Shown: positions 35,883 to 48,333, counted from the stretch's first letter. The stretch: 64,000 nt of DNA from Ephydatia muelleri (GCA_013339895.1 JABACO010000004.1:1432617-1496616); one strand, 5' to 3'. Program-made: numbers and translations. The notes: generated from the sequence alone by a model not told the origin.

Positions 35883-36900
35883 ATGGCGGCGTCACTTGGA
35901 CGAGTTGTGACCTCGACACGTAGCGTGAGATATTTGCCCAACGTGAATGTGCAATCCTAAATTGATTTTTTTTCTTCTTTCCCATACCAACAGAGCACAT
36001 GGAATCTCATGCGACAGTGGATTCCAGCTGTCCCACAAGTACGTTATATTCGTTGGTACGGTTGCTTACCTGGTGATAACGGCTAGTCACTGCAAGAGCC
36101 ATTACTAGCGAAAATTAGTAACGGACAGTATTATTTCCTCCCTCTCCACGGAAAATAAATGCGCAGGTCCGAGAATTGCACAGCTTAAAGCAGGAACTAG
36201 CGGAGCTCATTCCCAAGAAACAGAACGAGATAAAGGAGCTGAAAGCCAAGTACAAAGACACGGTTATTGGCGATGTCACAGTAGACCAGATCTACGGAGG
36301 GATGCGGGATATTAAGGCCCTGGTGACGGAGACCTCTCTGTTGGACGCCAACGAGGTAAGATCCGTTTGGCGTCTCGCGAGGCTCTCAAAAAGAGAAAAA
36401 CCTCTTCCTTCAGCGTAGGGTATTCGATTTCGTGGGTACTCCATAGCCGAATGTCAAAAGGTAAATGACACTGGAGCTTTGTCAGTAAGAAAACGGCTTC
36501 TCGAGGTGTTTTCTTTTCATCAAACCCGAATTCTTGCCCGCAATGAATCGGTGTCCCTTTCGCATTCAGCTTTTGCCCAAAGCAGCTGGTGGGGAGGAGC
36601 CACTACCAGAAGGTGTGTTCTACCTTCTTCTGACAGGGAACATTCCGTCCAAGAAGAAGGTTAGATGTTTATACTGTGCACCACATTTGGTTTTAGGATG
36701 AAAAAAGCTATGTACATGTTCTTAATGAACATCTCTTTGGTGCGTGTTGTTTGTTGTGTGTAACATCTCTTTGGTGTGTGTGTTGTTTGTTGTGTGTAAC
36801 ATCTCTTTGGTGTGTGTGTTGTTTGTTGTGTGTATATGTCTTTATATTTGCGTGCATTTTATGATTGGTGTGTCGCTTTGTTGTACATGTTGTTAATGAA

Positions 36901-36961
<61 letters not shown>

Positions 36962-38396
36962 GGTGGATGAGATCTCTCAGGACTGGGCCAGCCGTGCAGC
37001 TGTCCCTCAGCACGTTGTGCAGATGCTCAACAACTTTCCCTCCACCCTCCATCCCATGAGCCAGCTCAGTGCCGCTGTCACGGCCATGAACTCAGAGAGC
37101 AAGTTTGTCAAGGCCTACTCCGAGGGCGTGTCCAAGACCAAGTACTGGGAGGTACGGACACGTCTGATAAGTGTAGTGTCCAGTGGAATTGGGCGAGAGT
37201 TGGGTTTTTTTTTTGGGAGTCTATACAAGTTTGCCCAGCCCATGTTGATAAAAGGAATGGAACAGACATTGTGTCTTTTTACTTCAAATGGGGGGGAAAA
37301 GGGGGTCCCCACAATGAATACCTGGACGAAATTTGATTTAGTGTCCCCCCCCCCCCTCCCACATCTCAACAGTCGACGTATGAAGATGCCATGGACCTCA
37401 TCGCCAAGTTGCCAACTGTTGCGGCCATAATCTACCGTAACCTGTACCGCGACGGAAAGGTGAAGGCCATCAACTCTTCCCGGGACTGGTCCGCCAACTT
37501 TGCGGCCATGCTGGGATACGACAAGCCAGACTTCATCGACATGCTCCGTCTCTACCTCACCATCCACTGCGACCACGAGGGAGGCAACGTGAGCGCCCAC
37601 GCCACGCACCTCGTGGGCAGCGCCCTCTCCGATCCGTACCTGTCGTTTGCAGGCAGGGATGAACGGATTGGCCGGGCCTCTCCATGGATTGGCCAATCAG
37701 GAGGTGCTCATCTGGTTGTCCGAGCTCCAGGCTGAGATCGGTATGGAGGTCACCAACAAGCAGCTGGAGGATTACTTGTGGAAGACACTGAACAGCGGTC
37801 GGGTGAGATGATGATTTAGCGTTTTGTTGATCGTACTTTTCATTTGGGTGTGCGTTGGTGGTGGTGTGGGTGTGTGTATTTTTAATAGGTTGTTCCTGGG
37901 TTTGGTCACGCCGTGTTGCGTAAAACTGACCCCCGCTACATCTGCCAACGAGAGTTCTCTCAGAAGCACCTTCCCAACTTCCCTCTGTTCAAAGTGGTCT
38001 CTCAGCTGTACGAGGTGAGAAAACAATCTGGCCCTGGCTGTTTAAAGACTAAATGCAAGCACCCTTTTGTGTATTGTGTACTGCATGTGTGTGGATTGTG
38101 TGTACCCTTTCAAACCTCTCCATCTTTCTCTGCTTTAGGTGGCTCCCAAGGTCTTGACTGCTCAGGGCAAGACCAAGAACCCCTGGCCCAACGTTGATGC
38201 TCACAGCGGGGTCCTCCTACAGTACTACGGTATGACTGAAATGAACTACTACACAGTGCTCTTTGGAGTCTCTAGGGCCCTGGGTGTCCTCAGCTCCCTC
38301 GTGTGGGACAGGGCTCTTGGGTTCCCCATTGAGAGACCAAAGTCCCTTACAACAGAAGCCATCAAGAAAGAGCTGGAGAAGAAGGGAGCCCACTAG
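35883..38396 (+). CDS. CS: Citrate synthase, mitochondrial
   Basis: Condenses acetyl-CoA and oxaloacetate in the first TCA step in the matrix. Exons: 35883-35942, 35994-36038, 36167-36355, 36419-36460, 36570-36659, 36963-37151, 37373-37802, 37889-38014, 38139-38396, all phase 0. The N-terminus [18 protein letters not shown] is a basic presequence. Signatures: [73 protein letters not shown] (catalytic His), [16 protein letters not shown] (catalytic Asp) and [11 protein letters not shown]. Exon 37373-37802 is 430 bases, one too many: the frame shifts at GCAGGCAGGG (37650-37659), where GCAGCAGGG would restore the family sequence. Otherwise complete. Confidence 0.96.
36740..36960. repeat. ~48-bp repeat plus (TG)n in a citrate synthase intron
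   Basis: AACATCTCTTTGGTGTGTGT with TTGTTTGTTGTGTGT occurs three times, then about 29 TG units run into the acceptor at 36961. Confidence 0.85.
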
Positions 38397-38790
38397 AGAG
38401 AAAGGATCAACGCTGTTTGTTTGCTTGCAGAAGAATAGAAGGACCGTTTTAGGGACTGTAGTTTGTTCTTTGTGCAGGTACCTTGTAAAACGTGTAATAT
38501 ACATTATGACTTGTATGTGTGAGCTTTCTTCCCCGGGGTAGCTGTTTCGGCTATTGTTGTTTCAGTAGCGCATCCGCTATAATTGATAGATTATTAAAAC
38601 ATTCGCAATCTTTAATGCGGACCTCCCTCATATTAATCATCAATATGGCATAGTCGTTTATTATGAGAGCGAGATGCACTAAATAGAATATTAGAATGAC
38701 CACAGTTGCCGGCTACTGAACGAATTAACAAACAAAAAAATACAAAAAAAAAGAAAGAAAAAAACGGAGTCAATTATTTGCACGAAGCAA

Positions 38791-39388
38791 TCACTTTTCT
38801 AGAACGCCAAGTATGTCCACATCTCTGAACAGATAATAATCCTATACGAGTGACATGAGGGTAAGTTTCGATCAACAAAGGTTTCCTGTAAATTCACGCA
38901 GAGTGCAGCATACCTTATCTTCAAATGTTAGCTTCGTGCCTCCATATTCGGGGATTAAAACTTTGTCTCCTAGTGCAACGTTCAATGGAACTACCTTGCC
39001 GTCCTGTTGCAACGGTGGTACGGAGACGGGCAGGGACGCGTCAGCAAATCGTCACGTAATACGGTTCCCCTCCCACAAGCTCTCTTACCTTGTCCCTGGC
39101 TCCCGGACCGACAGCAACAACCATGGCTTCGTTAACTTTCCCCTGTGCCTTTTCCGGGATCATGAGCCCGCTTTTGGTTTTCTAGCGTCCAGTGTTAATT
39201 GAATACGTTAGCTCAACGTCACAATTAGCAATAGACTAACCGTTTCTGGTAGCATTCTCTCTACCAGTACGCGATCTAGCAATGGCTTGAATCTCCGCAG
39301 TGCTGCCGCCTTGCGGTTATGAAGGATGCATCCAACACACAGGAGGGTCAAGACGACTGCATGGGGTGGCTAAGATAAAACTCACCAT
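38791..39388 (-). CDS. HSPE1: HSP10 co-chaperonin (GroES type), mitochondrial
   Basis: Lid of the HSP60 folding chamber. Exons: 39386-39388 (ATG alone), 39241-39309 (AAALRRFKPLLDRVLVERM), 39089-39181 (KSGLMIPEKAQGKV, AMVVAVGPGARDK), 38914-39003 (VALGDKVLIPEYGGTKLTF) and 38791-38841 (DYYLFRDVDILGVLEK, stop). All phases agree and the total is about 102 aa, as in the family. The mobile-loop region and the conserved PEYGGTK and DILG motifs are present. Exon 1 contributes only the start codon, followed by GTGAGT. The gene is head-to-head with HSP60 and converges with citrate synthase. Confidence 0.95.
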
Positions 39389-39592
39389 CTTTGAATCTTT
39401 AACACAACGCAAAACCCAAAAACCACGGTGCAAAAAGTTTGAACGTCAACTGATTGTTAAGGTTCCACGTGGCGCAGTACGCATGCGCAGCACGAGCTCC
39501 AGAACCTTCCTGAACACGTGCCTGCAAGAGTTGAAAAAAAACTCTCTCATTTCGACGGTGGCAATTGTCAACTCTGTAACCTGCAGTGTGAA
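39389..39592. promoter_or_regulatory. 204-bp divergent spacer between HSP10 and HSP60
   Basis: The start codons are 204 bp apart on opposite strands. The sequence includes GAAC and TTC steps around 39430-39530 (TTTGAACG, CCAGAACCTTCCTGAACACG) that resemble heat-shock elements. That reading is tentative. Human HSPE1 and HSPD1 share a bidirectional promoter in the same layout. Confidence 0.7.
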
Positions 39593-42222
39593 ATGTTGAG
39601 TGTAGCTCGACTCTCTCGCTCCAGCGCCCGCCTGCTGTCTCTAGCCAAAGTGCAGGCGCGATGCTATTCCGCCAAGGATCTCAAATTTGGCGTCGAAGCC
39701 AGGGTGGCCATGCTGCAAGGCGTGGACAAACTAGCGGATGCCGTAGCCGCAACAATGGGGCCTAAGGTATACTGGTTGTCGAAAAACACATTGCACACGA
39801 CAGTTTGCGGCGTGCGAATAGTCACAATGTATATCCTATTCCATCCCAGGGTCGTAATGTCATCATCGAGAAATCCTGGGGCAGTCCGAAGATAACCAAG
39901 GACGGTGTAACGGTCGCCAAGGCCGTCGAGTTGGAGGACAAGTATCAGAACGTGGGCGCCCGCCTGGTGCAGGACGTGGCCAACAACACCAACGAAGAGG
40001 CCGGAGACGGTACCACGGCGGCGACTATACTGGCGCGGGCGATTGCGCGCGACGGGTTCGAGAGCGTCTCCAAAGGGGCCAACCCGCACGAGTTGAGGAA
40101 AGGAGCTATGCAGGCCGTGGACGCTGTCCTGACCGAACTCAAGCGCATATCCAAAACAGTCACAACACCTGAAGAAATTGCGCAGGTAAGCAGGGGAATG
40201 GAAATGTTAAATTTTTACACAAGTTTACCCTCGATTAAAAATCGACTCTGTTCACACGTCTTTATTAATTGTCATTGTCCACTTGGTCGCCTTGTATTGA
40301 ATTGAGCTTGTTCACACACACACAGGTTGCAACCATCTCGGCAAACGGTGACACCGAGATCGGACAGTTGATATCGCGTGCCATGAACAAGGTCGGCAGG
40401 AACGGAGTGATAACGGTCAAGGACGGGAAGACCCTTCACGACGAATTGGAAGTCATAACTGGATTGAAGTTTGACCGAGGCTACATATCTCCTTACTTCA
40501 TCAATTCACCTCAAGGTATTCCATTTCATGGCACCATGTCTGTGAAACACAGCCTTTGTTCACCCCCAAAAATTAGAGCCTTTTTTCATCATTCATAATT
40601 TTGAATGGTTTTTCTCTTCTATCTCTCCATGCACCTGTGTCAGGAAACAAAGTGGAGTACGAAGATGCGTACATTCTCCTGTCCGAGAAGAGGATCAGTA
40701 GCATACAGCAAATCCTCCCTGTACTCGAGTTGGCCAACGTTCAGCGCAGACCACTCGTTATCGTTGCGGAGGAAGTCGAAGGAGAGGCTCTCACTACACT
40801 CGTGATCAACCGGTTGGTGCAATCGATGGTGTGCTTCACTTATGGATTTATTGCTGTAAATGTTTTTGTGTAGGCTTAAAGTTGGCCTCCAAGTTGCAGC
40901 AGTGAAGGCTCCCGGGTTTGGAGACAATAGGAAGAACCAGCTCCATGATATCGCTGTCGCGACAGGAGCAATTGTGGGTCCAAACAAACAATTGGAGAAG
41001 TGGACGTGTTACTCACACAGTTACTGTCTTTGTGTTGTAGGTGTTTGGCGACGAGGCACTAGAGCTCAAGCTTGAGGATGTAACGTTGTCAAACCTCGGC
41101 AGAGTAGGAGAAGTTGTCATCACAAAAGATGACACCCTTCTGATGAAAGGTGCATAGTGATTAAAGTAGTTAATCTCTAAGCTGACCTTGTCTTCCCCCC
41201 CCCCCAACAAAAAAAACAAACAAACTACTAGGGAAAGGAGATGAGGCTGCTGTGCGAGACCGCGTTGAACAAATCAAGCGTGAGATTGAAGACACTACGT
41301 CAGACTATGAGAAAGAGAAGCTTCAAGAGAGGCTGGCAAAGCTTGCTGGTGGCGTTGCTGTCTTGAAGGTAGGGTGACCACACTGTGTGGTTGTGTGATT
41401 CCATCCCTTTCAAAATTTCCAAAGATTGGAGGGTCGAGTGATGTTGAGGTCAGTGAAAAGAAAGACAGAGTAACTGATGCACTTAATGCTACAAGAGCAG
41501 CAGTTGAAGAAGGCATTGTACCTGGAGGAGGGGTTGCACTGCTAAGGTAAAAACACTTCTATATTTTTGGCACATCCATTTTCTATAAGCAAGTAGAGCT
41601 TCATAGTAGAGCCCTTCAGAGTTTAAGTATAGCATTTCTAGCTGGTTTGTGCATAGGTGTAAAATGTGGTTTATCCAAGAACTTAAGAGCTCTAGTTAGA
41701 TAACAGGATCCTGTTCTGTCATCATACATGGTGATGCTGCTATTAGTGATTTGTTCTGCTGCAATGCTTCTAGGTGTATAAAGATTTTGAATGGCATCAA
41801 GTTGCCATCAGCAGACGAACAAGCCGGTGTCGAAATCATCAAGAAAGCCCTGAGAGCTCCGTCTTCAACCATCATCAAGAACAGTGGCATCGACCCCACA
41901 CTAGTGGTGGAAAAGATCCTGCAGGCGCAGAACCCAAACGAAGGCTATGACGCCTTGCGCAATCAGCACGTAGACATGCTACAGGCCGGTAAGTATTGTC
42001 ACAATCTGTTCCGATATCCTGATTAAATGTTCCTGTCATACTCCTCTAGGCATTATTGATCCCACAAAGGTGGTTCGTTCTGCGCTCCAGGATGCGGCAG
42101 GTGTGGCCACTCTTCTAGCCACAGCGGAGGTGGTGATAACTGAGATCCCAAAGAAGGAAGAGCCAATGGGTGGAGGGGGAATGGGAGGAGGCATGGGTGG
42201 AATGGGAGGCATGGGAATGTAA
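39593..42222 (+). CDS. HSPD1: HSP60 chaperonin (GroEL type), mitochondrial
   Basis: ATP-driven folding chamber of the mitochondrial matrix. Exons: 39593-39766, 39850-40185, 40326-40515, 40644-40812, 40874-40973, 41041-41149, 41232-41368, 41425-41546, 41774-41988, 42050-42222; all phases agree. The presequence [20 protein letters not shown] is basic and amphipathic. Signatures: [36 protein letters not shown] (nucleotide site), [56 protein letters not shown] (chaperonin signature) and the C-terminal GGM repeat. No frame break. Converges with the WIP-like gene at 42592. Confidence 0.97.
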
Positions 42223-42591
42223 GAAATTGAACACTTGTTATTTTTCTGTGGTGTGTGTAATAGTTTGCCCAATTGATTCTGACCATTGTATTGTCAAATA
42301 GTCAAACTGAGTTGTTAATCATATAATGGGGAACACTACTTCATTCCATTCACAAATACACCAAACACAACAATTGATAGTACTAATATGACAATATCCC
42401 CTAGGGGAATCAAATTCCCCAGCACATCCTGGGGGGTTTTAACATACTCAAAACGGTGTACAAAGTTGTAACTATTAGGTATTGTCCTCTCATCCTAATG
42501 AGATGATGGCAAGGGTGGTGGATTGGCACGAGCTGCAAGACAAGGTGTGGAGAACAAATGTGCCTTAACAAACAGACCTCTGCAACACAAT

Positions 42592-43476
42592 TTACATACG
42601 GTTCTTTTTTCTGTCTGCTGCATTCTGGCTAGGGTAGGTCTTTGGGGACGGTGCCCAGGATTCCGGTGGTGGAAAATTCTGGTCGAACTGGAAGCGTTTC
42701 TCTAAATCATCTGCAGTACGAGGAGGGAGTAGAATGGACGCTATTAGGACAATCTTCAGATGCCAAATGTTCATTACCTGCATCAGATTGCTGATTTCTT
42801 GCCGGGGGAGGTGGTGCATTCTTGGATTGAGGTGGAGGAGGTGCTCTATTTGGAGGAGGTGGTGGCTGTCCTCGTGGCATAGTTGCTGTTACTTGATTTC
42901 TGTCGACCAAATAAAGTCACCACCAAACGATGTAAACAATGCTTATCACAGCATTTGGCCGGGATGGGGGTGGAGGGGGGGGAAGGGGGGGAGGAGAGAA
43001 AGGACTCACATGCGACCACTGGAACTACTACGTTCCAGAGGTGTGTTGTCTTCCGGAGACACTGTCCTCTGTGCATTGGACGCAGTACGATTAGGAGGTG
43101 GAAGAGGCGGGGCTAAGCTCTTGGCTGAAAAGGCAATCAATAGGGAGAAATGTGGTTGTTGTTAAATACCACTGTTGGGTATGGCAACTGCCATGTTTAC
43201 TACACTAATGATCAGGAAATACGTATGCTTTTAGGGGCAAATAGCAATAAACATCCTTTTTGAGAGAAGTCAAGGCGTGGTAACTCACATGCTGGGGGAG
43301 AAACATTATCCCTCACAGGTGGAGGTGGGGGTCCACCCCTGCCTGATGGTGGTGGTGGTGGAGGTGGTTGTGTTGTTCTCGAAGGGGGAGGAGGCGGACC
43401 ACCCCGTCTCGGGGGCTCATCGTCGCCCCCCCTAGACGGGGGTCGCGATCGCTTTGGCCCCTCTTCGTCTTCGCCC
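42592..43476 (-). CDS. WIP/verprolin-family protein, C-terminal part (5' end in gap)
   Basis: WIP proteins bind WASP/N-WASP and actin and control actin polymerisation. Exons: 43289-43476 (open into the gap; PPRRGGPPPPPSRTTQ, then SGRGGPPPPPVRDN), 43010-43124 (LAPPLPPPNRTASNA), 42778-42899 (PRGQPPPPPNRAPPPPQ) and 42592-42710 (DLEKRFQFDQNFPPPESW, SPKTYPSQ, stop). Phases agree. The last exon matches the WASP-binding motif of WIP (F-x-F, PPPE, KxYPS). The N-terminal actin-binding WH2 part is not visible and should lie in or beyond the N run. WIPF1, 2 or 3 cannot be told apart. Confidence 0.85.
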
Positions 43477-44476
43477 NNNNNNNNNNNNNNNNNNNNNNNN
43501 NNNNNNNNNNNNNNNNNNNNNNNNNNNNNNNNNNNNNNNNNNNNNNNNNNNNNNNNNNNNNNNNNNNNNNNNNNNNNNNNNNNNNNNNNNNNNNNNNNNN
43601 NNNNNNNNNNNNNNNNNNNNNNNNNNNNNNNNNNNNNNNNNNNNNNNNNNNNNNNNNNNNNNNNNNNNNNNNNNNNNNNNNNNNNNNNNNNNNNNNNNNN
43701 NNNNNNNNNNNNNNNNNNNNNNNNNNNNNNNNNNNNNNNNNNNNNNNNNNNNNNNNNNNNNNNNNNNNNNNNNNNNNNNNNNNNNNNNNNNNNNNNNNNN
43801 NNNNNNNNNNNNNNNNNNNNNNNNNNNNNNNNNNNNNNNNNNNNNNNNNNNNNNNNNNNNNNNNNNNNNNNNNNNNNNNNNNNNNNNNNNNNNNNNNNNN
43901 NNNNNNNNNNNNNNNNNNNNNNNNNNNNNNNNNNNNNNNNNNNNNNNNNNNNNNNNNNNNNNNNNNNNNNNNNNNNNNNNNNNNNNNNNNNNNNNNNNNN
44001 NNNNNNNNNNNNNNNNNNNNNNNNNNNNNNNNNNNNNNNNNNNNNNNNNNNNNNNNNNNNNNNNNNNNNNNNNNNNNNNNNNNNNNNNNNNNNNNNNNNN
44101 NNNNNNNNNNNNNNNNNNNNNNNNNNNNNNNNNNNNNNNNNNNNNNNNNNNNNNNNNNNNNNNNNNNNNNNNNNNNNNNNNNNNNNNNNNNNNNNNNNNN
44201 NNNNNNNNNNNNNNNNNNNNNNNNNNNNNNNNNNNNNNNNNNNNNNNNNNNNNNNNNNNNNNNNNNNNNNNNNNNNNNNNNNNNNNNNNNNNNNNNNNNN
44301 NNNNNNNNNNNNNNNNNNNNNNNNNNNNNNNNNNNNNNNNNNNNNNNNNNNNNNNNNNNNNNNNNNNNNNNNNNNNNNNNNNNNNNNNNNNNNNNNNNNN
44401 NNNNNNNNNNNNNNNNNNNNNNNNNNNNNNNNNNNNNNNNNNNNNNNNNNNNNNNNNNNNNNNNNNNNNNNNNNNN
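43477..44476. other. Assembly gap (1000 N)
   Basis: Exactly 1000 N. It cuts the 5' half of the WIP-like gene and the left end of a family A repeat. Confidence 0.99.
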
Positions 44477-44665
44477 ATGTAATTGTAATGTATATAATAA
44501 TATTAATTTTACATTTGGACCCAATGTATACATTATAAAATTTCCAGTATGCACAATAGAAATGTAACACTCGCGTTGAAATGTATGGATTCAGAGCCTT
44601 ACAACTCCAAGACAGATACTCTGATTCTCAGTGCGTGATAAGCACTGTGTAGATGACTTCTACAT
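44477..44665. mobile_element. Repeat family A, copy 3 (left end in gap)
   Basis: TACATTATAAAATTTCCAGT, ATAGAAATGTAACACTCGCG, GACAGATACTCTGATTCTCA and CACTGTGTAGATGACTTC match the other copies in the same order. Confidence 0.75.
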
Positions 44666-44799
44666 TCAGATCATAAACATAACTTATATCATCTGGCAGA
44701 CAACAGGGCAGGATAGTAGGGTATGGTAAATATTAAACTTCATATTTGGAATACAAAGAACAGCAACAAAGAGTTTAAAACTGGATGCACCTGGTGAGG

Positions 44800-45115
44800 A
44801 TGGCTGTGGCGTTAGCTAACCAGATGGAGGTTCAGCCTGCTGTAAACGTCTGACATAACATGTTGACTTGGGCCTACATGAGAGGGTTGCCAGTCCAGAG
44901 GCCAGCTGGGTGAAAGCATCCATTGCTTCATTCCCCCATGCTCCATATGACTCTGCAGCCAGGGGAACACGTAACCAGCCTAGTTCACAGCATTGAGCAT
45001 CATCAGCCCTGTGTCCTCTCTCGTACATGCATGTGGCTAGGGACACTCCCGCTCCTGTCAAGGTAAGCGGGTCACGGGATATCAAAGGCAGCTGTTCTGC
45101 CTTGGTGGTCAACAA
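44800..45115 (-). mobile_element. LINE-like fragment, C-terminal end of an RT polyprotein
   Basis: The minus-strand reading has CCELGWLRVPLAAESYGAWG followed by QLASGLATL, which matches SRLGWVCIPLSVETYGCWG and RLATRIATR of the 53.6-54.2 kb fragment. No complete element is present. Confidence 0.65.
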
Positions 45116-45439
45116 GAGGTCAGCAGGGTGGGCGTGGCTATGATCAGAGGTTAGGTGATTACCTGTGCATTAAGGTGAGTCCAATGACGTGATTCGGCCG
45201 AAGCTTGTTATATCGGGCCACCACTTCTCCTGCATGCTTACAGGTGATGGCCATGGTGAGGATCAAGAGCATTGCTAGGACACTGTGCACACTAGGAACC
45301 CTGGGATGTACCCAAACCTGGCCGCCATTTTATGGCGACTTGGAATAAAGGTATAGACACAAACCGTCTGATGGGACTTGAGTATGCATGGCCAGATGCA
45401 GCAGAAAGCAAGAGTGCTCTGTCGGCAGTAGAGGAACCA

Positions 45440-45930
45440 TCTAAGAGTGAACACATTGATGTCCACATTGATGTCCAGTTTGTTGGCGAGCTTCTTTATT
45501 TAGGAGGACAGTTGGGACAGAGAGAAGGGTCTCAATCCGCGGTGCCTCATCTGCTGTACCACCAGAATTAAAATCAGCAAATGCACAACAGAAATGGCAA
45601 TTTGACTGAAAATGAATCCAGAGGCACACAATAGAGGCTATATATATGGTGCAGGTGCGTGATGGCGTAAGGAACGAAGACCCAATCCTCCCTTACTAAG
45701 GCTGAGCAAAGCCTGCCTCCAGGCCACAGTGTACAGTTGTGCAGGTAGAGAAGCACATGAGAACATCCTGATCATATAACTGGAGAGCTGCATGGGATAG
45801 TGACAGAGGTGTGGTACACGCAAGATGGACTAGCCTGCAAAACAACCACCACACAAATGGAGCAGTGAGTACAGCACACTGAGGGTCAACCAACCCAACC
45901 TCTTCTAGCCTTTGACAGGAGACCACTGAC
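45440..45930 (-). mobile_element. LINE-like fragment, RT-distal region
   Basis: Minus frames read SLSKGGLGLRSLRHHAPAPY near 45640-45720, a motif typical of the region after the reverse transcriptase domain in non-LTR polyproteins. FADFNSGGTADEAPRIETLL (45441-45629) follows it towards the C-terminus. The reading frame is broken. Confidence 0.5.
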
Positions 45931-46139
45931 CTTCAGACAGTTTGTGACAAATGAACTGATGAGAAACGTAGGGGAGAGCCTAAGGATGTCAAAGGTTAGG
46001 CTTGCATGACTGTTCAGTGCCTGCTGGGAAACCATTAAGAGAGCTGGGACTGGGCACCCCACACTTAGCGATGTCTACATGACACCCTCATCCAAGTACC
46101 AGGCATAACACCAGCATGGCCCTCACTCGTGGTTCAAAT

Positions 46140-46305
46140 TACAATGCCATTTCGGAACTTGTGCGGAAGTTCTCTCATTAGTCTGTCCATACACAGAGCT
46201 CGTTGGCCTGGGGCTGAGGATGGGTACTGCTCCATGACAAAGGTGAACCTGGCAGCATCCAATTCGCTCCATCCACCATGTGTGTAGAGAAGAATGGATG
46301 TGCTC
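46140..46305 (-). pseudogene. Inverted copy of a CCDC148 exon with its splice acceptor
   Basis: Reverse complement of 49440-49585 with small differences. It includes the intron sequence CCATTCTTCTCTACACA, the exon text GGTGGATGGAGCGAATTGGA and on to GACAGACTAATGAGAGAACT. A few bases (AGTTCCTT) after the acceptor are missing. Because intron sequence is included, it is a genomic duplication and not a retrocopy. Confidence 0.85.
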
Positions 46306-46439
46306 CCTTCAGTGCCGGGGGGGGCCCGAATATCTGAGCATCGGACCGACCTAGTCGGTCTATAGATGCTGTCAGGCTAGATTAATTTTAATAATTGGTT
46401 TTCTGCTATTGGAACTAAAATTAAAAAATAAGCAAAATA

Positions 46440-46750
46440 AAAAATTGTCCTATCACCCACAGATACAAGCACTCACACATACACCCTCACCCACACATAC
46501 ACTCTCACCCACACATACACCCTCACCCACACATACACTCTCACCCACACATACATGCACCCACACGTACACTCTCACCCACACATACACCCTCACCTAC
46601 ACATACACCCTCACCCACACATACACCCTCACCTACACATACACTCTCACACACATATATGCACTCACACATCCACCCTCACATACACATACATGCACTC
46701 ACACATACATACATACACCCTCACCCACACATACACCCTCACCCATACAA
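46440..46750. repeat. (ACACATACACYCTCACCC)n minisatellite
   Basis: An 18-bp unit, ACACATACACCCTCACCC with ACTCTC variants, occurs about 15 times. Confidence 0.9.
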
Positions 46751-46799
46751 AGAGCTTCTTCCACTGCACAGGGCAAGCATCAATTGGGCTCCCTGTCAC

Positions 46800-47560
46800 C
46801 ATGGTGATTGACAACTGCTCTGAGTGAGGGCAAAATAGGTGTCAGCCACAGGTACCATACCATCATCATCATCAGTAGCATCTATGAGATGTTGGATACT
46901 AAGGCCCAGCTGGGAAGATCCAGTCATACTGATATCCAGGGACCTAGGTGTCTATGTCTACTGGGATTGGAGCTACTCTTTGGGTGCTCTGACACTAAAA
47001 GATCTCTTCACTGTTGGGTGGCAGCTCAGGTGATACCAAAGCCTGGCTGGCATACATTGCCATACAACCCATACTGGGCCAGAGAAATCACTGATGCCAC
47101 TTTGTCATTCTGGTGAAGTAATCTTGATGCGATGTTGTCCATGAGTGCTTGGGGCCAGGACGATGCCTAAATTGACCATGTACCCACAGGTCACAAAGGA
47201 TCTCAAATGAGAATTGTGATGACCTATTAGTTATGACACACTTTGGGAGCATAAGAGCTTTGACAGTGAGACCACTGAATTGTCTGAACTATTACTTTTA
47301 ATAACATATGATGTGTTTATTATTAACTCTTTCACGGGCAACTAAAGCCACTCTGTTTATCTAAACAGTCAACAACATATTGATCAGTTGTTTCCTGGTC
47401 ATATAGTGTATGGTGTATGCTGTTTGCTAACTACGTTTTCCTGCAATGCACAAGATTTTTTTTTTTTGCACAACATGTGTACCGTAATAATTGGCTTTGC
47501 CCATGAAAAGAATTAATACAACACAACATCTAGTAGGTGTCTTGAAAGGACATTGAATGG
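46800..47560. other. Unassigned stretch between retroelement pieces
   Basis: No clear gene. Minus-strand frames hold short Leu-rich segments that could be decayed RT, but no motif is clear enough to name. Confidence 0.3.
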
Positions 47561-47830
47561 GACAGCAGTGCTCAAACATTTGCCCTCACTAGGGCCAAGC
47601 TGAAGGTGGCCTGGGACTTGGAGAGATTGCAACGTGTGGCCAGATGTGAAGCCAATCGTGCCGAGTGCTGCCTAGCTTCTACGCCCCAACACCCATAGCT
47701 CTCCACAGCTAGTGGGTTCCACCCAAGTTCAGAGCATTTTGCGCTTTTCAGCTGCCAAGGCTGCTGACCCTGCCGTCACCCTCGCTTCAGTAAATAAATA
47801 GTACATGGGTTAAGCGGAGATGTGACGGTA
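47560..47830 (-). mobile_element. LINE-like fragment, second C-terminal copy, decayed
   Basis: Minus-strand frames give VTSPLNPC, then PLAVESYGCWGVEA, matching ITSALNPSTL and PLSVETYGCWGEEA of the 53.6-54.2 kb fragment, with frame changes between them. Confidence 0.6.
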
Positions 47831-47932
47831 AGGTCACAGGCCTGGCTTGCCTAACACCCAGTCAGGGACCAGAACATCAGCAGGTCGAGTACAACGTTGG
47901 TCATTTTATTGTTATTCATAATCAGAGATACA

Positions 47933-48113
<181 letters not shown>

Positions 48114-48333
48114 TGACATACATTCTTCAAGGAACCCCATTCCTTGCAAGTATGGCTCTTGTCACCAGGAGGGTGACATTCAGCCTCCCAAGCATGTCAA
48201 TGGCTTTGTGACTTATGGAGAAGCCCAAGGCTAGGGGTGCGGCCAGAAGAGTGACGGTTCGCCCGCAATAGGTTATAATTAATTATGCGCGCTATTTTTT
48301 TTTTAATAATGGTAATAAATTGCGGCGCCAAAT

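Noticed and set aside
37115..37696. 193-residue minus-strand ORF opposite citrate synthase
   Set aside because: Antisense shadow of a conserved exon; no family resemblance.
43212..44570. Long ORFs across 43.2-44.6 kb
   Set aside because: They cross the second N run. Only the 43289-43476 minus-strand part is supported, as a WIP-like exon.
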